From positions 88,150-152,149 of the forward strand of contig DATJEU010000014.1 in assembly GCA_035496255.1 (NCBI GenBank): a stretch of 64,000 nucleotides of DNA, in the 5' to 3' direction. A program made the translations under genes and the position numbers. Positions 1 through 7,411 of this stretch are shown here, one piece after another (positions within the stretch are counted from its first letter, which is position 1; each line of letters begins with the position of its first letter). The DNA is from Gp6-AA40 sp035496255 (lineage in GTDB: Bacteria > Acidobacteriota > Vicinamibacteria > Vicinamibacterales > UBA2999). Under the pieces are notes generated by a model. The model saw only the letters and a program-made list of their open reading frames with translations, searched no databases and was not told where the DNA came from.

Positions 1-1
1 G

Positions 2-808
2 CACTTCAATGCGAGCCAGGCATTCGCCTTCCCGCCGGGAGCGTTCACGTTCTCGCGTGATTTCTTCACCGGCCTGGGCGCGGCGCTGCTGATTGCGGTC
101 TACGACTACTGGGGCTATTACAACGTCTGCTTCCTCGGCGCCGAGATCCGCAACCCGGCGCGCGTGATCCCGCGGGCGATTCTGTTCTCGATCTTCGGCG
201 TCGCGGCGATGTATCTGACGATGAACATCTCGATCCTGGGCGCGATGCCGTGGCGCGAGGTCGAGAAGTCGACGTTCATCGCCTCGGAATTCATGGAACG
301 CATGTGGGGACCCGGTGCCGGCAAGGTCGTCACCGTGCTGATGCTGTGGACCGCGTTCGCGTCCGTCTTCTCGCTGCTGCTCGGCTACTCGCGCGTGCCG
401 TACGCGGCGGCGGTAGACGGCGACTACTTCAAGGTGTTCGCACGGCTCCATCCGAAGCACGCCTTTCCCCACGTCTCGCTGCTGACGCTGGGCGGCGCAG
501 CGATCGTCTTCTGCCTCTTCCGCCTTGCCGACGTGGTGACGGCCCTGGTCGTGATTCGGATCACGCTGCAGTTCCTTGCACTCACCATCGGCGTGGTCGT
601 CCTGCGCACGCGGCGTCCAGACTTTCCGCGGCCATTCCGGATGTGGCTGTACCCCGTACCCGCGCTGCTCGCCTTCTTCGGTTACATCTATGCGGCGGTG
701 ATGCGGCCGAAATCGACACCGTCGATCGCACTCGCGATCGTCGTGGTGATCGTCGGGTCGGTGTTGTTCGCGATTCGCCGGTTGGGTTCGAAGCCTCGAT
801 CGGTGTAG
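2..808 (+). CDS. Amino acid permease, APC superfamily (5' end outside window)
   Basis: The reading frame is open from the window edge, so the N-terminal part is missing; 268 residues remain. It is almost entirely hydrophobic helices. It contains the APC-type stretch YDYWGYYNVCFLGAEIRNPAR (a helix followed by the E-x-x-N-P loop) and the later GYSRVPYAAAVDGDYFKVF loop, both typical of amino acid/polyamine permeases. It ends in a short basic tail (RRLGSKPRSV). The inferred role is secondary import of an amino acid or related compound across the inner membrane; the substrate cannot be read from this part. The next gene, argH, converges on it with only two bases between the stops. Confidence 0.85.
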   Translation, partial: HFNASQAFAFPPGAFTFSRDFFTGLGAALLIAVYDYWGYYNVCFLGAEIRNPARVIPRAILFSIFGVAAMYLTMNISILGAMPWREVEKSTFIASEFMERMWGPGAGKVVTVLMLWTAFASVFSLLLGYSRVPYAAAVDGDYFKVFARLHPKHAFPHVSLLTLGGAAIVFCLFRLADVVTALVVIRITLQFLALTIGVVVLRTRRPDFPRPFRMWLYPVPALLAFFGYIYAAVMRPKSTPSIALAIVVVIVGSVLFAIRRLGSKPRSV

Positions 809-810
809 CC

Positions 811-2265
811 CTACAAGGCAGCGGCCTGCTGCGTGAGTTGCGCGTCAGCGGCGGCAATCTTCGCGCGCGCGTCGTCCAGCCACTCGCGATCCTGCTGCAG
901 CACCGCGCGTGATGCCGCGCCGGCGCGGGCGGTCTCGGCAGGCGCGGGCCCGCCGTATGTCGTCCGCTGCTCCACGAAGTGTCGAGCACTCAGCAGTTGC
1001 TGCAGTTGGACGTCGCGGTACCGGAGCGGCCGCCCGAGCACCTCGGCCGACACATCCGCCAGCGTCGTCGCGAGCGATACCGACGCGTCACGGCAGCGCG
1101 CCACCTGCAGACGGGAGGCGATCGCGTGCGCCGTCTTGAACGGCAACGCATGCTCCCGCACGAGGTGATCCGCAAGCTCAGTCAACGTCGTGCCACCTGT
1201 CGCCGCCCGTTCCTCGAGTCGCACGACATCGAACTCCGCGCTCCGTAAGGCTGCCGCGACCAGCGTCAAGGCACGGGCGACATCGCGGAACATGCTCGCG
1301 ACCAGCGGCTGCAGATCGTCCTCGGTGTCGACGATGTCGCCGAATGGTGTGTTGTGGACCGCGACGAGGATCGCCTGTGCCTGTCCCACCGCCTTGCTCG
1401 CAATGCCGCGCGCGTGCTCGAGCGCGACCGGATTGCGCTTCTGCGGCATGATGCTGCTGCACTGCACGAAGCCATCCGACAACCGCAGGTAACCGAATTC
1501 CGGCGTGCACCAGAGCAACAGGTCCTGCACGACCCGACCGATCCCCGCCGCCAGCGTCGCCGCCGCGGCCACGTTCTCGAGCAGATAGTCCACCGTGGCG
1601 ATGCTGCCGTACGTGTTGCGCGTGGGACCGGCGAACCCGAGCAGCCTGCTCACCGTCTGCCGATCGATCGGGAAACCCGTCCCGGTGATGGCACACGCGC
1701 CCATCGGGCACCAGTTCGTGGTCGCGTACGCCGCGCGCAGTCTGGTGATATCGCGTTCGAGCTGCTCGACGATCGCCAGCAGGTAGTGCGCGATGGTGGT
1801 CGGCTGCGCAGGCTGGGTGTGCGTGTGCGCGGCAAACAGCGTCTGTCGATGCCGGTCCGCGAGGTCGAGCAGCACGGCGCGCAGGTCGAGAACCGCACTC
1901 ACGAGCGTCGTGACGAATTCCCGCTGCCGCATCCGGTACATCGTCATGTCGATGTCGTTGCGGCTGCGCGCGGTGTGCAGCCGGCCGGCGATATCCTCAC
2001 CGCAGGCAGCCGTGAGCAGGCGCTCGACGTGGAAGAAGAGATCCTCGGACCGGCCGTCGTAAACGGCGCGGCGAACGTCGGCAACCGAGATCGAATCTAG
2101 AGCCGCACGCAAGGCGCGGGCATCGCTTCGCGAGACGATGCCGCAGTTCGCCAGCATCACCAGGTGGGCGTAATGAATCCGGATCAGCGGATCGAGGAAG
2201 AGCCTCTTGGCGTCCTCGAAATTCTCGCTGAGGACCTGCGAGACGTACTCCGGATCGAACGTCAC
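811..2265 (-). CDS. argH: Argininosuccinate lyase
   Basis: Predicted to split argininosuccinate into arginine and fumarate, the last step of arginine synthesis, in the cytoplasm. The 484 residues match the usual family length. The fumarase/aspartase-superfamily landmarks are present: HTARSRND (about residues 97-104), the HTHTQPAQP segment (about 147-155) and the signature SSIMPQKRNP (about 270-279). The residue before that signature is Cys where Gly is usual, a small oddity. The start is GTG. No other arginine gene is nearby, so it stands alone. A -10-like TATACT ends 7 bases before the GTG, so the message may be leaderless. Another lyase of the superfamily is the main alternative. Confidence 0.85.
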   Translation of the reverse strand: MTFDPEYVSQVLSENFEDAKRLFLDPLIRIHYAHLVMLANCGIVSRSDARALRAALDSISVADVRRAVYDGRSEDLFFHVERLLTAACGEDIAGRLHTARSRNDIDMTMYRMRQREFVTTLVSAVLDLRAVLLDLADRHRQTLFAAHTHTQPAQPTTIAHYLLAIVEQLERDITRLRAAYATTNWCPMGACAITGTGFPIDRQTVSRLLGFAGPTRNTYGSIATVDYLLENVAAAATLAAGIGRVVQDLLLWCTPEFGYLRLSDGFVQCSSIMPQKRNPVALEHARGIASKAVGQAQAILVAVHNTPFGDIVDTEDDLQPLVASMFRDVARALTLVAAALRSAEFDVVRLEERAATGGTTLTELADHLVREHALPFKTAHAIASRLQVARCRDASVSLATTLADVSAEVLGRPLRYRDVQLQQLLSARHFVEQRTTYGGPAPAETARAGAASRAVLQQDREWLDDARAKIAAADAQLTQQAAAL

Positions 2266-2272
2266 GGATGTG

Positions 2273-2278
2273 AGTATA
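2273..2278 (-). promoter_or_regulatory. Possible -10 box of argH (leaderless start)
   Basis: Reading the minus strand, TATACT is followed by seven bases and then the GTG start of argH, with no Shine-Dalgarno sequence between. No convincing -35 box is visible. Promoter and leaderless status are inference. Confidence 0.3.
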
Positions 2279-2297
2279 GGCGGGACTACCCTCGCCG

Positions 2298-2319
2298 AGG
2301 CCGACCGTCAGGTCGGCCT
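2298..2319. other. Perfect hairpin between M61 peptidase and argH
   Basis: A 9-bp perfect stem (AGGCCGACC / GGTCGGCCT) closes a 4-base GTCA loop. It lies downstream of the M61 stop and upstream of argH on the minus strand. There is no T-run, so it is not a classical intrinsic terminator. It could slow polymerase or protect an mRNA end. Confidence 0.5.
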
Positions 2320-2328
2320 GGTTCTCCG

Positions 2329-4146
2329 TTACGGCCGCAGCCAGTGATTCATCAATTCCGTTTGCTGGCTCGTCGCAAAGGGCGCGACTTCGAGCTTCCA
2401 GTTGCGAGCCGGTTCGCGATCGAACGTCACGTCCACCCGCGTCAACAGCTCGCGCCGTGCGACCAGCACGCTGACCTTGTCGCCCGGCTTGTATTGCTGC
2501 AGGCGATCATCGAGGCGATCCGCGCGCACGCGGAAATCATCGATCGCCAGGATCTCGTCGCCGACGTTGAGACCGCCTTTCGATGCCGGGCCGTCGCGCC
2601 GCACCTGGGTGATCATGAGCCGGCCGCCGTCGTTGCTCGTGGTGATGCCGAGCCACGGCCGAGTCGAGACGCGCGCCGATGGTCCGAACCGCAAACCAAA
2701 CGTGTCGAGCGCTTCGTCGTACTGCAGTTCGGCGGTACCGTTCACCGCATCTTCCCAGAACGGCTGGAGGCTGATGCCCGCGATCTCCTCGGCAGCGGCG
2801 CGGAACTGCTCCGGTGTGTATCCGCTGGTCCCCGAATACCGCTGGAACGCCAGCTTCATCACGTCGTCCAGACTCCTCGCGCCCCTGGTTGCCCGGCGGA
2901 TCTTTGCATCGAGCAGGAAGCCAAGCACGGCGCCCTTCGTGTAGTAGCTAATCGACGTGTTCGCCGAGTTCTCGTCAGGCCGGTAGTACTTGATCCACGC
3001 GTCGTACGACGCCTGCGCCGCCGACTGGACGAGACGCCCGGGCGTGGTCTGGAGCTCGTCGATGTTGCTCGAGATCTCGTCGAGCAGCTCGTCGCGGGTC
3101 GAGACGCCGGCGCGCTGCAGGTTGAGCGCACCGTAGTACTCCGTGACGCCTTCGGCAATCCAGAGGCTGCGCGTCTCGTTTTCACGGTCGTAATTGAACG
3201 GACCCAGTTCCACCGGCCGCAGCCGCTTGACGTTCCAGGCGTGAAAGAACTCGTGACTGGCGGTCTCGATCCACGCGATGTACGCGCGGCGGGTCCGCGT
3301 CGCCCAGCGCGTTCCCATGATGACGGTGGAATTCTTGTGTTCGAGACCACCGCCCGACTCGGTGAGGAGGTTGAGGAACAGGTACTTGTCGTACGGGAGC
3401 GAACCCCACAGACGAAGGTTCTCTTTCACCACCGCCTCGAGATCGCGCGCGGCCTGCGCACCGTCGAACACGCCGGCTTCGCCCTGATTCACCAGGTAGT
3501 GCTTCTTGCCGCCGACCGTGAATTCATAGACGGCCGGATTGCCGAGGACGATTGGCGAGTCGACGAGCGTATCGAAATCCGGCGCGCGATAATGATGTTC
3601 CCCGCCGGCCTCCGGCAAGCCCGTCAGCGACCGCTTCCATCCCGCGGCGGGAACGATCGTCACTTCGTGAGGCACGTTGAGGGCGTCGGCACGCGTGATG
3701 AACGTGGGCGCCCCGTTGAGCAGCGCGAAGTCCGCCTCGATCCAGTTGGTGCGCACCGACATCTCGTGCCCGTAAACCCGATACCGGATCTCGATCGCGG
3801 GTGCACCGCCTGTCGTCACCTTCCAGCGATTCTTGTCGGCTTTCACGACCGGCAGAGCGCGGCCGCCGGCGCTCGCGGCGAGCGCCTCGACGTTGCGTTC
3901 GTATTCGCGGACGAGATAGGAACCCGGCGTCCACACCGCCATCATCAGCTCGACCTCGGGCCTGCCCTCGCTCGGGATGGTCGCAACGACTTCGACGTAA
4001 TGGGTCTGGGGTGCAGGAAAGCTGACGGTGTAGTGAATCGCCTGGCGGCCGCTGGCGCTCTCGGCCTGCGACTGGGCTGCGGCTGGAGAGCCGACGACGG
4101 TGATCAGGGCGGCAGCCGCCAGCAGTACGGCGAGGGGGGCTTCCAT
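2329..4146 (-). CDS. Secreted M61-family metallopeptidase with PDZ domain
   Basis: A 605-residue protein with an N-terminal signal peptide (hydrophobic stretch, then AAAQS around residues 21-26). It has an N-terminal beta-rich M61 domain and the catalytic zinc site: GGLEH at 266-270, HEFFH at 298-302 and the third ligand Glu near 332 (IAEGVTEYY). A PDZ domain follows (PWLGI...GPASKGGLNVGDEILAIDD), and the order is that of the glycyl-aminopeptidase-like M61 family. It probably acts in the periplasm on peptides. The substrate is unknown. A second M61 protein with the same layout lies at 11866-13737. A strong hairpin and divergent promoters separate it from the kinase gene. Confidence 0.88.
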   Translation of the reverse strand: MEAPLAVLLAAAALITVVGSPAAAQSQAESASGRQAIHYTVSFPAPQTHYVEVVATIPSEGRPEVELMMAVWTPGSYLVREYERNVEALAASAGGRALPVVKADKNRWKVTTGGAPAIEIRYRVYGHEMSVRTNWIEADFALLNGAPTFITRADALNVPHEVTIVPAAGWKRSLTGLPEAGGEHHYRAPDFDTLVDSPIVLGNPAVYEFTVGGKKHYLVNQGEAGVFDGAQAARDLEAVVKENLRLWGSLPYDKYLFLNLLTESGGGLEHKNSTVIMGTRWATRTRRAYIAWIETASHEFFHAWNVKRLRPVELGPFNYDRENETRSLWIAEGVTEYYGALNLQRAGVSTRDELLDEISSNIDELQTTPGRLVQSAAQASYDAWIKYYRPDENSANTSISYYTKGAVLGFLLDAKIRRATRGARSLDDVMKLAFQRYSGTSGYTPEQFRAAAEEIAGISLQPFWEDAVNGTAELQYDEALDTFGLRFGPSARVSTRPWLGITTSNDGGRLMITQVRRDGPASKGGLNVGDEILAIDDFRVRADRLDDRLQQYKPGDKVSVLVARRELLTRVDVTFDREPARNWKLEVAPFATSQQTELMNHWLRP

Positions 4147-4204
4147 CGCCGCATTCTAATAAAAAGAGCGGAACGCCCCCCGGTAGAGACGTCCCGCCCC
4201 CCGC

Positions 4205-4238
4205 GGCCGCGTGGAGGTTACGACCGTGGACCGCGGCC
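4205..4238. other. Hairpin in divergent promoter region
   Basis: GGCCGCG (4205-4211) pairs with CGCGGCC (4232-4238), and the enclosed loop contains GGT-TACG-ACC. It lies between the divergent M61 and histidine kinase genes. A further palindrome, TGGCATGTGCCA at 4256-4267, lies closer to the kinase and could be an operator. Function is not known. Confidence 0.4.
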
Positions 4239-4310
4239 ACCTAGCCACCTCGGCGTGGCATGTGCCATGTGTATCTCAAGGGAGGTGCCAGCCCGGAAGG
4301 CAAGAGTGCG

Positions 4311-5924
4311 ATGCTGGTAAGTGCCGATAATTCGATGACTTCGGTGAACAGCGATACTCGCACCATGCCGACCGCGGCGGCGCAACATCGCCCCACTGCT
4401 GCAGAAACGCCCCGCCCGTCACGTCTCGGGTCGCGGCTGGCGCTGAGCGTTGCCGTCTCGGTTGCGGCAGTCGTGTCACTGGTTGCGATGGTCGGCGCCA
4501 TCATCGCCAGCACGCAGCTCAAAGCGGACCTGCGTGAGACCGCACGGGTCATCGCCGTGGCCGTCGGCGACGAGCTCGAGCTGCGAAACGAGCCGCGCAC
4601 CGCCGAACTGCTGCTGCCGGTGCTGCGCAACTTCACCGACGTCGCCGCTGACCTGAATGGCATTTCGGTCTACGAGGCGACTCCGCAGCGTCCACGGCTG
4701 GTCATCCGGATCGACTCGCGGATGCAGAGGTCCGACACCACGGCGGTGCCGGACGAGATCGTGCGGAAGGCGATCGCGAGAAATGAGGTCGAGTGGTTCA
4801 CGGGGGATCAGAACATCGCGACGGTCGCTGCCCCGTTTGGGCCGGAGAACAAGGTCCTCGGCGCCGTGGCTGTGTCGGTCTCGCTGCGGGGTATTTCGCA
4901 ACTGCAGCGAAACGCCGGCATCACCGCCGCGATCGGGGCGATCCTGTCCATCGGCGCGATCACGCTGCTGATTCACCTGCGCGCGCGCCGGCTGATCCTC
5001 GAGCCGCTCAAGACCATTCGCCACGTCATGTCACAGGCGCGCCGGGGCAATCTCTCCGCCCGCGCCGAAGTGCCGTACGACGACGAGCTGCGGGAAGTCG
5101 CCGGCGGCCTGAATGCGATGCTCGCGGAGCTCGAGGATCTGCACCGCACGCTCACCGAGCGCGTGGCGATGAAGACCGAGGAGCTGCGCGAGCGCAACGC
5201 CCAGCTCGTACGCTCGTACCAAAGTCTCGTTCACCTGCGCGAGACCGCCGCGCGCACCCAGGAGCTCGCCGCCGTTGGTCAGACGATGGCGAACGTGGCG
5301 CACCAGATTGGAACGCCTCTCAACCTGGTGTCGGGGCATGTGCAACTGCTGCAGCGGGAAGTCACGGATCCGGCGCTGCAGCGCCGCTTGACGATCGTGC
5401 AGGAGCAGGTGGACCGCGTCACCGCGGCGGTGCGCGACCTGCTACAGCGCGCGCGGCCTCGTCCAGCGGCCCGACGAATCGATCCGAGCGAGATGCTGGA
5501 GCGCCTCGCCGAAGCGACACGGCTGCGGCTCTCCGCGGCCCGCGTCCAGCTCGTGACCACGCTGCCGTCGTCGCTGCCGCCGATCATGGCCGAGGAGACG
5601 CAGCTCGAACTCGCGATCCTCAACCTGATCACCAACGCGATCGACGCCATGCCCGAGGGCGGGACATTGACGCTCGCGGCCAGCGCCGATCGCGACTGGC
5701 TGCACATCGTCGTCAGCGACACCGGCACGGGCATCCCGGTTGATTTGCTTCCGCGCATCTTCGATCCGTGGGTCAGCACCAAGTCCGCGGGACAGGGAAC
5801 TGGCCTTGGCCTGAGCATCACGCGTGACGTCGTCGCCCGGCTGGGCGGAACGGTCTGCGCCGCCAACGCACCTGAAGGCGGCGCCAGCTTCACGATGGAA
5901 CTGCCGATCGCCGCCGAGGCATGA
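4311..5924 (+). CDS. Membrane sensor histidine kinase
   Basis: Predicted to sense an external or membrane signal and phosphorylate the response regulator encoded next. From the ATG at 4311 it has 537 residues: TM helix about 41-66, periplasmic sensor domain, second TM about 201-223, HAMP region, coiled-coil linker, HisKA domain with phospho-acceptor His331 (VAHQIGTP), then HATPase_c with N-box (NLITNAIDAM), DTGTGIP and GTGLGLSI. GGAAGG at 4295-4300 is well placed for this start; an upstream in-frame ATG at 4260 lies before the purine-rich stretch and is less likely. The stop overlaps the regulator start (ATGA), indicating translational coupling. The ligand is unknown. Confidence 0.92.
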   Translation: MLVSADNSMTSVNSDTRTMPTAAAQHRPTAAETPRPSRLGSRLALSVAVSVAAVVSLVAMVGAIIASTQLKADLRETARVIAVAVGDELELRNEPRTAELLLPVLRNFTDVAADLNGISVYEATPQRPRLVIRIDSRMQRSDTTAVPDEIVRKAIARNEVEWFTGDQNIATVAAPFGPENKVLGAVAVSVSLRGISQLQRNAGITAAIGAILSIGAITLLIHLRARRLILEPLKTIRHVMSQARRGNLSARAEVPYDDELREVAGGLNAMLAELEDLHRTLTERVAMKTEELRERNAQLVRSYQSLVHLRETAARTQELAAVGQTMANVAHQIGTPLNLVSGHVQLLQREVTDPALQRRLTIVQEQVDRVTAAVRDLLQRARPRPAARRIDPSEMLERLAEATRLRLSAARVQLVTTLPSSLPPIMAEETQLELAILNLITNAIDAMPEGGTLTLAASADRDWLHIVVSDTGTGIPVDLLPRIFDPWVSTKSAGQGTGLGLSITRDVVARLGGTVCAANAPEGGASFTMELPIAAEA

Positions 5925-7282
5925 TGGCCAACCTACCCGACGTCCGCGTCCTGATCGTCGATGACGACCCCGAAACCTGCCGCCTGATCGCCGAGCTGAT
6001 CGCCGAGCCTGGACGCGATCTCGAAGAAGCGCACACCGGCGACGCGGCGATCGAGCGGGCGCGTCACGAACGGTTCGACCTGGTCATCTCCGACATCAAC
6101 CTGAACGGGCCCGACTCCGGTCTCGACGTGCTGAAGGCGTTCAAGCGCGCAAATCCGGACGGAGAGGTCGTGCTCATCAGCGGCTTCGGCACGCTCGAGA
6201 CCGCGGTTGAAGCGGTCCGCGCCGGCGCGTTCGACTACATCAGCAAGCCGTTCAACATCGGCGAGGTCCGCAACACCGTCAATCGGGCGTTGACGCGGCG
6301 ATCGCCGGCACTGCAACCCGTCGCGGTGGAACCGGTCCAGGCCGGGATCGTCGGACGCACCGCGGGCATGCTCGCGGTGTACAAGCAGATTGCCTACGCC
6401 GCTGATTCGCTCGTCCCGGTATTGATCGAGGGTGAGAGCGGCACCGGCAAGGAACTGGTCGCCCGGGCCATTCATACGCACGCGCGTCGCGCCTCACGAC
6501 CGTTCGTCGCCTTGAACTGCGGTGCCGTGCCGGAAACGCTGCTCGAATCTGAACTGTTCGGCCATACACGCGGCTCGTTCACCGGGGCGATCGCCGATCG
6601 CAAGGGCGTGTTCGAGCAGGCCACCGGCGGAACGGTATTCCTGGACGAGATCGGCGAGACGTCACCCGCGATGCAGGTGCGGCTGCTCCGCGTCCTGCAG
6701 GACGGCGACGTGCGGCCGGTCGGCGCAACGCGGACTATTCACACCGACGCGCGCGTGATCGCGGCGACGAATGTCGACCTCGAACAGGCCGTAGCCGAAG
6801 GACGCTTCCGGCAGGACCTGTTCTATCGACTGAGTGTCATCGTGATTCAGCTGCCACCGCTCCGCGACCGGCGTGAAGACATTCCGCTGCTGGTTGAACA
6901 GTTTTTGCGGAACGCGTCGTCCCGTACGGGCAAGCCGACCACGATCGCGCCCGACGCGCTGGCGATGCTCGCCGACTACCGGTGGCCCGGCAACGTTCGC
7001 GAGCTCGAAAACACGATCGAGCGGCTCGTGGTCTTCACGCGCGGGCACATCACCGTCGATGATCTCCCCACGACGCTGGCGGCGAAGCCGCGGCTCGACG
7101 AGCAGTTGTTCCGGGATCTGCCGACGCTTGACGAACTGGAGCGGCGCTATCTTTTGCACGTGCTGCAGGCAGTGGGCGGCAATCGGTCCCGGGCGGCGGA
7201 GGCGCTCGGCATCGACCGCCGGACGCTCTATCGCATGGCGGAGCGGTTCGGGATCGATCTCAAGGACGAAGCTCCACAGTGA
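5921..7282 (+). CDS. Sigma-54-dependent response regulator (NtrC family)
   Basis: 453 residues in the standard three-part order. A receiver domain has Asp58 (VISDIN) and Lys109. An AAA+ domain has Walker A GESGTGKE (171-178), GSFTGA (218-223, the sigma-54 contact loop with Ser for the usual Ala) and Walker B VFLDEIGE. A Fis-type helix-turn-helix lies at the C-terminus (GGNRSRAAEALGIDRRTLYR). It should activate sigma-54 promoters after phosphorylation by the kinase overlapping it upstream. Two features of the gap before mprF, a palindrome and a GG-N10-GC promoter, make mprF-virJ its most likely target. That link is inference. Confidence 0.94.
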   Translation: MMANLPDVRVLIVDDDPETCRLIAELIAEPGRDLEEAHTGDAAIERARHERFDLVISDINLNGPDSGLDVLKAFKRANPDGEVVLISGFGTLETAVEAVRAGAFDYISKPFNIGEVRNTVNRALTRRSPALQPVAVEPVQAGIVGRTAGMLAVYKQIAYAADSLVPVLIEGESGTGKELVARAIHTHARRASRPFVALNCGAVPETLLESELFGHTRGSFTGAIADRKGVFEQATGGTVFLDEIGETSPAMQVRLLRVLQDGDVRPVGATRTIHTDARVIAATNVDLEQAVAEGRFRQDLFYRLSVIVIQLPPLRDRREDIPLLVEQFLRNASSRTGKPTTIAPDALAMLADYRWPGNVRELENTIERLVVFTRGHITVDDLPTTLAAKPRLDEQLFRDLPTLDELERRYLLHVLQAVGGNRSRAAEALGIDRRTLYRMAERFGIDLKDEAPQ

Positions 7283-7297
7283 GGCGTTTCGTTCGTT

Positions 7298-7318
7298 TGT
7301 GGCGTTCTGCCACAGAAC
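7298..7318. promoter_or_regulatory. Candidate activator site upstream of mprF
   Basis: Two overlapping inverted repeats: TGTGGC-GTTCT-GCCACA (7298-7314) and GTTCTG-CCA-CAGAAC (7304-7318). They lie roughly 60-80 bases upstream of the predicted sigma-54 start, the usual distance for an enhancer-binding protein site. The bound protein is inferred to be the regulator at 5921-7282. Confidence 0.5.
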
Positions 7319-7355
7319 CGCCACGTCTTTTCCGCCGCTAATCACCGCTTTCACC

Positions 7356-7369
7356 GGTACGGCCGTTGC
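7356..7369 (+). promoter_or_regulatory. Candidate sigma-54 promoter of mprF
   Basis: CCGGTACGGCCGTTGC has the invariant GG (7356-7357), exactly ten bases, then GC (7368-7369), plus the consensus ACG and TTGC. It departs from TGGCACG at two positions. The expected start is near 7381, about 30 bases before the mprF ATG. Confidence 0.5.
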
Positions 7370-7411
7370 CGCTTGATCGTGTGTCCGCCCGGCGGCGGAC
7401 CACGAATCATC

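Noticed and set aside
2164..4320. Long open frame on the plus strand opposite the M61 peptidase
   Set aside because: Arg/Pro/Gly-rich composition without domains, fully antisense to a protein with signal peptide, HEFFH and PDZ. It is a typical shadow in GC-rich DNA.
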